Assembly: GCA_032718475.1 (NCBI GenBank)
Contig: JAUCBJ010006691.1
Coordinates: 1-64,000 of the forward strand
Length of the DNA: 64,000 nucleotides
Direction of reading: 5' to 3'
Origin: Nemertoderma westbladi
Lineage: Eukaryota; Xenacoelomorpha; Nemertodermatida; Nemertodermatidae
Shown here piece after piece: positions 1-9,400 of this stretch. The position numbers and the translations under genes were made by a program. The notes under the pieces are model-generated. The model was given only the letters and a program-made list of their open reading frames with translations. It had not been told where the DNA came from and did no database searches. Positions within the stretch are counted from its first letter, which is position 1; the number at the start of each line of letters is the position of its first letter.

Positions 1-1865
1 TATATGGTTTTCTAAATGAGTTTACCTTTACTAACTGATCCAGATGTTTCTGCAATTGTTCGAGTTCGACAATGTCTAGAGGATTTATTAGTGGTAGAAA
101 CTTTAAATCATGTGTCGGGTCTTCTGGTTTTACCATATAATATTGAGTCAGATTAACGTAATAAGGGTGGTCTTTAATCCCGTAAAATGAGTTCTGTAAA
201 GGTCTAGCGCGTATGTGGACATCGTGTACCATACGACGGACAAGATCCGCTCGATTGTCCGGAGGTTCAACGAGTATACCGTCAACACGAGCGGCCTCGA
301 TCGGCGGACGCTGTAACATAGGGGCGTCAGCGATAAGGTTTTGCGATCCTGTACTGATATCAACCAGTTGAGGTTGTATCGTCGCGAAGAGTTTATCTCC
401 GAAATGTGGAATCATAGAGGGATGAGACGGTTTTAGAGTAGAGGTCCGTCATGAGGATTTGAGCTTCAGGTTGGGCTAAAGCGGCTTCTTCTCTTTCTTC
501 CAGTTTCGTGTGTTTCTCTTCGATTAGATTTTCTTCCGCTTGTCTCTGTAAGCGTTCATCTAAAAATTCTTGTAGAGAATACGTGCGTCCAAGCTCGATG
601 TCTTCCTCGAGGTTTTGGATTTCTCTATCGAACTGTGGCAAGGCTAACTCCTTCACTGATTGGACTTGTTGTTGTAATTTACGTTTCTCTAAACAATCTT
701 GTGTTCCCTTTCCGATTTTCTGTCGAATGGCGTCTAAAGCGTTTCTTATAACGCTCTCCTCGACTTCCGTGGCGGGTTGTATCGGGTTTAATCCTGGACG
801 ATTGTAAGGATCAAAGGGCGATATTAACTGCCCGCGTCCCAATCCGGCTAAGTAGGATGGGCGGATGTCTAACGAACCTACTACCGGAGCACCACCGATT
901 AGTTGTTCGGGTAACACTAAGTCTTTGAACAGGGAATATAGTTCGGGAGGATCAGTGATACTGTTAGGATCAAGAGTTTGAGGTCTCACTAGGGAATGAG
1001 GAGGCCTGACCGAGTATTCCGGAACTCTGATCATGGGTTTATTCAGTGATCGTTTAAGACGAGCGATCGTGGGTGGTACGTCGAACAGGTTTCGCTCGAA
1101 ACTCCCGTAAGTGTAACGCGTAAAACTATGTTTAGCGCAACGTCTCCGCGGATGTTTGTGTCTTTCAGTTTGTTGGTTGGGTCTAGGGCATTCGTCACAA
1201 TAATACCAAAGACGTATGTCCTGTAGAGGAAACGCGGGTGAACGTTCTCCAGTTTTGCAATATTCTTCCATTTGTTCAAAACTATCCGGGATAACAGGTA
1301 GTAGACGCTCGGCGGTAAGATACATCATAGTGAAATAGAGCCGTTTGAGTTCGACTACAGGGTCGTGATGGATACCTTGAGGATATCGAGTCTCTAAGTT
1401 CTGCTGACTAGCGACGTTGAGATAGGTTTCTCTCAAAAACTCTAAGTATTCGTTGAAGTCGATGCGTTTATCAGGTTCTTCAACGTTTTCTCTTTCCAGT
1501 CTATTACGAATAGAATTTTCGTGATCTATTCTCGGTTTATCGTTACGACTCCGCTGGGTATGATATTTAAATAGAACCATTTCTCTTTCTGTATCTATAT
1601 CGTCCGTATCATGTAAATCGATAGGATGGCCGGTCGTTAGGAAGTCCATATACGTACCATTACGATTCGTATAGCGAGTGGTGAATTTTCGATAGTCCAA
1701 TTCACGCGCAAGTTGCTCTTGGGACATCGGCGGTTCGATATAACGACCATCGTCCTCCGTAATGGTTGGATCGGCTTCACCGCGTATTAAGCTATCCACA
1801 AATGCTTGCAAAGGTAGAGTATATCGCTCCCTAATACCGAGATCATCTTCTATTAACTCCGTCAT
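1..1865 (-). pseudogene. ORF2 of left BEL/Pao copy, 5' part, frameshifted
   Basis: This is the second large ORF of the element, downstream of gag-pol. The open frame runs from ATG at 1865 to a stop at 393 (490 aa). It matches the first ~480 residues of the ORF2 at 17163-20561 at roughly 95% or better by eye, including the Cys/His cluster near residues 223-246. Around 415-422 the left copy lacks 2 nt relative to the right copy. After this the homologous protein continues in another frame to base 1 and out of the window. No function is recognisable. The surrounding order (LTR, gag-pol, spacer, ORF2) shows it belongs to the retrotransposon. Whether the 2-nt difference is a real break or a sequencing error cannot be told here. 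Confidence 0.8.
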
Positions 1866-3488
1866 ATCTGCTATCTGAGTTTATCAATATCAAATAAGTT
1901 TGTATTTAGGCAAGCGGGCGTCGCTGCCTACTTTCTTTGCCCCCGGACAGTGGGATTCTCAGCGCCGATGTACCGTCGTCGCGGTGTTTACGCCAACATG
2001 TAGCAACAGCACGACAACGATAACCGGCACAAGTCACACCACTGTCCGTCCCAAAGGCTTGGATCCACTTAGGTTCTATCTATAGGAGAGTTGGGCTATT
2101 TTTACAATTGCGACTAGCTACTGTAAACATACTTTAGTAGTAACATTCACCTATAAACGCACAAATTCCACACAACTGTCAACAACTGCACACACACAGG
2201 CCATTTGTCCGTTAGTCAGTGCCTTCCAGAATGTCACTTTATTACTGTGTATCCTTGGATACTAACAGTGTGCTATGTATTCTCTATGCTAGGCAATGGG
2301 ACAAGCTTTCTATTGTTCTTTTAACTTGCTTCTAATTCTAGCGTGGGTGTTGCTATGGTGACATTATGGAATGCTAGCGGTAGAATTAGGGTAATTCTCA
2401 TGCATACAGATCTGGGATGCTATTTAATAATAATTCTTTAATTGTCAATATCCTCTTTATGCATGATTTTATTAATTTTTATCGGCTATTGACTATATGT
2501 TGGAGATTCTCGCACTCTAATACACTCAACAGGATGAATCTCCGCTCCCATGATCTATTAATTAATGGAATTTTGGGAATGTTATAAATTGTACAAAATG
2601 ACAATTTATGAAATTCATTTAAAAATATGAATTTAAATTTATTCCTGTGAATTTTATTATTTGATGTTAAAATTGACACAATTTGATTCCAGAGCAGGTC
2701 TGGGGACATAGGATCTTTAATTCTATAAAATTGTCTTTTAAGAGTATCGGTAAGTGCTGCGATATCTTAATTGACTAGAAATTTTAAAGGATCTGAATTT
2801 TACAGATTTTAATAAATATTAAATTAATATTTAAGATGGGCACCGATTTATTCCAGAACTTGTCTGGGGACGTTAACCACTGATTCTAGAATTTGTCTTT
2901 CAAGTATATCGGTGGGTGCCGCGATATCTTAATCGACTAGAATTACAGATGGTCAAAAGGTTTAACAGATTTATTTGCGTTTTACGCTACTGTTAGAGGG
3001 ACATCACGCTACTATATGTATTATTATATATGAGGTAGAAGAGCAATATCGCACGAAGCAATGTCAGTGTGAAGAGGCAAGTCGTTTCCAAGGTCTACCC
3101 AGAGCTTGGTTTAGCCGAGACACGAGGATCTGAACTTTGCATTCCTAATACTCTGCCTACCAATAATACTTGAATATAGTAGTGGCTTTATTGTACTTTA
3201 AGAAGTACGGACATTTCATCTTACTGTAGTCATGTATTTATAATATGATACGTACAGTAAGGAAAGAGAAAAAGTTATTTCTCGCCGTCGCACTAAATAT
3301 ATATTATAAGTAATTACGTACGTAATAAACACTAATATATTGCACTAATCTACTAAATAATACTAAAATAACATTCTACTAAATAAAATTGAATAAAAAC
3401 GATTATAATAAAGTACATAATAAAGTTCGCATATAAAAATATAATAAAATAGATAAAACAATATAGTCATACACCCACTCCAGACGTA
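1866..3488 (-). other. Non-coding spacer between gag-pol and ORF2 (left copy)
   Basis: About 1.62 kb lies between the gag-pol stop and the ORF2 start with no convincing ORF. Its reverse complement matches 15535-17162 almost throughout, with the same length to within about 10 bp. It is therefore a fixed part of the element. It is AT-rich in the middle and contains two ~165-bp direct repeats (about 2755-2930) sharing GATTAAGATATCGCRGCAC. This is a plausible site for an internal promoter or splice acceptor that would allow ORF2 expression, but no such signal can be proven by eye. Confidence 0.7.
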
Positions 3489-6400
3489 TCACGTTAGGGA
3501 GTCCCTAGATGTTTGAGGAATTAGGGAGGTGGTCGTGGGAAGAGTGTCTTGCCTTCCATAGTTTCCAGAGAGTTCCCTGTCTCTTTCCAGTAAACATAAA
3601 CGACCAACTGGGCGATTGAGTTGTTGCGTCTCAAAGATGATGCCTGGTTTCTTGAAGTTACGCCGCATGACGATGAGTTCTACTGAGCGTACTAAACCAT
3701 CATCTGAAATGTGTGTCTCGATGATACGACCTGTTTGCCACCGTTTACGTGGGAGGTCTGGATCTACAATAAGCACCATATCTCCGGCGCTGACGTTTTC
3801 TTGCTGCGCAAACCACTTAGTTCGAAGTTGTAGCGTGGGCAGATAATGTTTCTCGAAATGGTCAGCGAAACGACGGGATAGCAACTGCATAAGTTGCCAA
3901 GTTCGACGGCAGTATTCGTCTCCGTCGGCAATCTCCGATCGTGGGAGCATGGCTACAGGTTTCTTCAGTAGGAAGTGCGCGGGTGTTAGCGCTTCCAGGG
4001 AATCGGGACTCGATGAGACTGGCATAAGCGGTCTCTCGTTGAGATAGGCAGCGATTTCCTCCATTAACGTCCGCAAAAGTTCGTCGGTGAGATACGCGCG
4101 GCATGGCACTATAAAGTGAAATGCGGTTTTGACACTTCGAATTAATCTCTCCCAACTTCCTCCCCACCAAGGGGCGTCGGCAGCGTTGAAGGTCCAGCTA
4201 GACGCTGTTATCCTTAGCTGGTCGTCCACCTGTCTTTGGTTCCAGTCCTTCACGTAAGCCTGTATCTCGTTGTTGGCACCTATGAAGTTCGTTCCTTTAT
4301 CTGATCTCATGGTATTACTCGTCCCGAAGCGAGCGATCTGTCGTCGTAAACTTAAGACGAAGCTGTTAGTAGATAGATCGTTCACCATATCGAGATGGAT
4401 GGCTCTACAGGTCATGCACACGAAGATGACACACCATCTCTTGACTATAGTCCTCGCACGATATACTTCAATAGGGCCAAATAAATCTACACCAGTATTC
4501 GTAAAAGGTGGTTCATAGAAGCTTACTCGTTCCCTAGGTAATTCTGCCTCTCGCTGTGTTAAAGGCCTACTGAATGCTTTCCTACAGGGTATGCAGTTCC
4601 TAAGAACTTGGTTCAGAGCTCTACGGGGTTTATCAAAATAATAGCGAGTTCGAATTTCGCTAAGAATTCGTTCTCTACCAGCATGGTAAAGTTTACTGTG
4701 AACGTCTACAATCATCTTGATTTGTACTTCAAGATTTCTAATAAGTATGGGGAATTTGGTGTCAAAGGATAAGGGCGCGTTGGTGAGTCTTCCTCCAACA
4801 CGTATTAACCCATCTATCATTGTGCTCGAGAATCGATCCCTTAAGCGCATCTGTGGATTTCTCAACAACAGGAAGTACTTTTCGGAATCCTCATAGCATT
4901 GCAGGAGTCTCAGCATCTGTTTATTTGTTTCTTCATACTCCTGGTGACTAATTTTCTCTTTTAGAAAACGATCAGATATCTTGTATTTGGGTAAATTCTT
5001 AATAACATGAACTTGTGCAGATGTCAATGGAGCGTGATCACTAGTGGTCTTCGTCCTGGAGTAGTGATGATGAAAACATCGTCTTAAATATGTGACGGCT
5101 TTACAGAGCCGATTCCAGGAACTGTAATGATGCATTGCTCTCTGCAGCATGGGTGAGATTCCTTGCGAGACGTCTGGTATTCCAGATTTCCAATCTTTAT
5201 CTCTAATTTCCACAACAGACTTATTTGTGTTGAGGGATTGTGGATCCGAAACATCATTCCCGGAAGTATGTAATACAGATAGATCGATAGTCGGTTTAAA
5301 TAACTTCGATTTACTCGCCCGGGTTTTAGGTTTGACTGTCTCCGCTCCCTTGGCTTGTCTAATTTCTGCCGTAGTAAGGTGAGGAGGCCATTCATCCTCT
5401 TCCTTGCTCAGGAAGTCGGGTCCACCCAACCAATCTGGAGTATCTATCAGTTCCTGTGGAGTTGCTCCCCTGGAGGCGATATCGGCTGGATTAATCGTAC
5501 CAGGGCAATGTCTCCATTGATCTATCTTTGTGCGACTAAGAATAATAGCTACTCGGTTAGTAACAAAAACGCTAAACTGACAGACTTCATTGGTGAGATA
5601 CTCCAACACGAGTAAAGCGTCGGTCCAATAAACCGTTTTCTCCAGTGGATAGTCGATTTGTTCCGTTACGTTCCGGCCGATGGCTGTAGCGTATAAAGCC
5701 GCCTTTAACTCCGCTCGAGGAACCTTTAACTTGTTGTTAATCAATGCCTTAGAGGTAACCAAGGCGACCTTGATTCCATCCGGAGTTTCGACTCGCAGAT
5801 ATGCTACTATACCTATTCCCATGTCGCTGGCGTCTCCAAACACATGGAGTTGATAGGAATACGTAGGAAGAACATGGCCAAAATATGCACGGGAAATTAT
5901 AAAGTTCTCGATGGCAGGTAGAGAATCTTCCCATTTCATCCATTTCTTCAACAATTCTCCCTTAAGCGGATCGTCCCATGAGTGGTTTTCAAGCCACATC
6001 TGTTGTACTAAACTCAGAGCAATCAATATAACTGGGCTAATAAATCCCAATGGGTCAAAATAAGTGCTCAAGATACTTAAACAAATCCGTTTGGTCCGAA
6101 CTGGATTATCTCGCTGTTTCAACTGAAAAAACAGGATGTCTCTTTCAGTGTCCCACTTCAAGCCTAGCGTCTTGGTTTCAGGAAGATCGTCCTTTATTAA
6201 GTCTAGGTCTTTCGCTCCGCGATCTTCTACCGGTATGGCTTCCAGAAACTCACGGGAGTTGCTAGTGAATTTCGTCAGTCGAAATCCACCTCTTTTCAAA
6301 CACTCTACCGTTCCTTTCGCGACAGCTATGGCTTCTTCTACTGATGGAAGGGACCTTAAATTGTCGTCCATGTATATGTTGCGTTTTATGTTGTCTATCA

Positions 6401-9400
6401 CTTCTTTGGAGAAGGAGTCTCGGTTATCATTAGCAGTGGTTCGCACCACGGAGCAGGCGTTGGAAGGGCTTGATATGATCCCAAAAGCCTGGATGGTCAT
6501 CCAGTACTCTACCGGTTTCTGGTTGAGGTCTCCTTCAGGCCACCACAGAAATCTCAGGCTGTCTCTATCTCTATCCAGCGCCTTGACTTGTAAGAACATT
6601 CCTTCTATATCAGAAGCGAACGCGATGGAATATTGTCTTAATCTTAATAGTATTCCCAACAAAGATTGGAGTAAGTTGGGTCCGTGTAACAACTCGGAAT
6701 TGAGGGATTGGCCCATATATAGAGCAGAGCCATCAAATACGACTCGTACTTCTTGGGGTTTACCGGGTTTGGGAACGTAATGATGTGTTAAGTAATACGT
6801 TCTCTCAGTCACTGGTGTTCCTTCCGGTACTCGCTCCGCGTATCCCTTTGTTATAAATTTCTTCAGCTGAGTTTGGTACATTTCTTTCGCTGAAGCATTA
6901 GCTGTAAGGCGTCGATATAATTGAGCGATTCTTTTCTCTGCCAAGGGTCTGTTATTTATAAATCTAGGTTCTCGTTTTCGAAATGGTAGGCCGATTTCAT
7001 ACCTACCTTGGTCCTTTAAAAAACGTGTAGTTGTTTCCTGGATTTGCTTGGCTCTTTCTTCTTCTATCGATAGAGCCTTATCATATGAATTGGGCTCTAC
7101 CAGTTCCTGAGTAAAGAATCGTACAGCTAGTTCGTCCCGAGTTCTAGCGTTGTAGCGCTCTATCTCATCGTTTAGTTCGTCATTGTAAGCGATGGGTTCC
7201 GATGGGTGAATCAGTTGACATAGGTTCACCTGACTTTTCCAAGTTTGGTTTTCTGTAAGTAGGTCGATTGTGTTCTCTTCATCGAAGAGTTGGTAGATGT
7301 CGTCATTATCTGAGGAGTATGGTGTTCCCTCAGTTAGTTCGTCCACCTCACTGCTCTCCACTTCCCAATCGTGTACTTGGTATGTGTGTTCTTGTGGCAT
7401 TCTCTCTTCGAGAGTCCTGCGGGAAGGGCCAGTAAAGTACCAACCTACTCTAGTTCTTACTGCATAGGTTTGCAGTGGCTGTGGTTGAGCAGGCCGTTTC
7501 TCCAATGTTTCGAGCGCCTCATGCGCGTTCTGGCCGATGAGGATTTGCACTCCAGGATAATCTGTCTGGAATCGAGGTATCTCAAGATGTTGGATGCTCT
7601 CATCCTCGTCCCAATTATAAAGGTCTGCTTGAGTAGTAGCGAAGTTCTTTATAGCCACCATTTTTACCGACCTTATACCTTGTGTTCCTAACTTATCCTG
7701 GGGGGTGGACAACACACCTACATAGTAATCTGCCATTAAGGTAGATTTCCAAACCTGCATAATTCCTGACATATTCAATTTAGTCCGGAATTTGGGTTGT
7801 CCAGCAAAGATATCCTCGGCTAATTCTTGATCGATGAATGTTCCTGTGCTGCCAGAGTCAAGGAGGGCGTTCACTATGTAACTTTTATTAAGACCGTGAA
7901 CTCTTACTTGCACTACAGAAAATTCTCTGATTCCTACGTTGGAAGTTGGAGCTTTCCAAGATGGTTGTTTGGCAAAAGTAGTTGGGGGAAACTCATCATT
8001 GGTGACCTTTTCATAAGTAAGTGCTCGATACACTGCGGTATTGATTAGATAACAGGATTCGTTGGCGTCGGAGAATTCGTCAGTATAGAATCCTTCCATC
8101 TCAGACTCCTGATCAGTGTCATTTACATCACTGAATTGGACATGTAGTTCGGGCTCACTTACCTGACTCTGTTTGTCTCGTTCGAACTCACTGTGTAACA
8201 AGATGTGATGTTTCGCACCACACTTTGCACACTTTATGTCAGAGTAACAGGTTCGCCGTTGGTGTCCTGGTCTGAGGCAATTATAGCATAACCGCTTGTC
8301 CCACACAACTGTACGTCTGTCTACAAGGGATTTCTTTAGAAATTCAGCACACGCACTCAAACGGTGGGTCCCGTCGCACAGCGCACAGTTAGGTTTTATG
8401 TTACTCACCTTACCTTGGGTAACTTGATGCACTCTCGTTTTTTCTTCGGGTTTTCTTCGGTGCATTCTGTTAGGAGACTGAGGGGGGGTCTTGGCAACCT
8501 GTTCTCTCCTATCGTTGTTTCGAGCCTTGTATTTACTTACATCTTTTGAGGTTTTGTCAACGTAGTAAGATCGCTCAGTGTCTTTCCCGCTGTCCTCTTC
8601 TTGAGAAACTTGGCTTTCGCCGTCGTCAGTGTAACACACCGGTGTTATTCTTCTCCTAGAAGCGGGTTTCTCACTTACCTTATTTTCCGATGTTTTCTCT
8701 CTGGACTGCTTGATGAGTTGTAGTTTTACCTCACCATCTAAGAAGGACATGAGATCAGCCATGGTAGGACTTCGTCGTTGTTGTTCGTTCATGTACAACA
8801 CTTTCTTATCCCAGCGTGTACATACTCCACCCTTTGGTAAAGTAGAGACTACGGCTCCAATAACCATTGAACTCTGATATTCATGAGACTTACCTAACCA
8901 GTCCAATTGTCTACAGATCTCCTGAATTTCATCGGAAAATTCTATAATCCCGCTACTAAGGAAGTGTCGGGGGGCTACTAATTTTGCATACAAATACTTA
9001 GCTATGTTATCCTTGTTACCATATCTGATGTTTAATGTATCCCATACTTGTCTTAATCCTTCTGGATGTCCAATAAACTTTAACGCCATTAACTTGGGAG
9101 GTCCTTCCAAGCACTTGATGAGGAACCTAAGTTTCTCTCCGTTAGATAGCACAGAGTTCTGTATGCTGTCTTTGTAATATTCGTTGAAAGGTAACCATTT
9201 CATCTCATCTCCATTGAATTTGACGATCTCTCCCACTTTGACCGCTTGGCGGGCTTCTGTTCTAGCCATCTGCCGCGTAAAGCTTTCTTGGGCCATCGTG
9301 TTATTTAATATCGAATTATCGGTATATAAATTTCTCGGATCAGTATCAGGTCTATAGGGAATATCATTAATAACAGGTCTATAATCACCCTTAATAGGAT

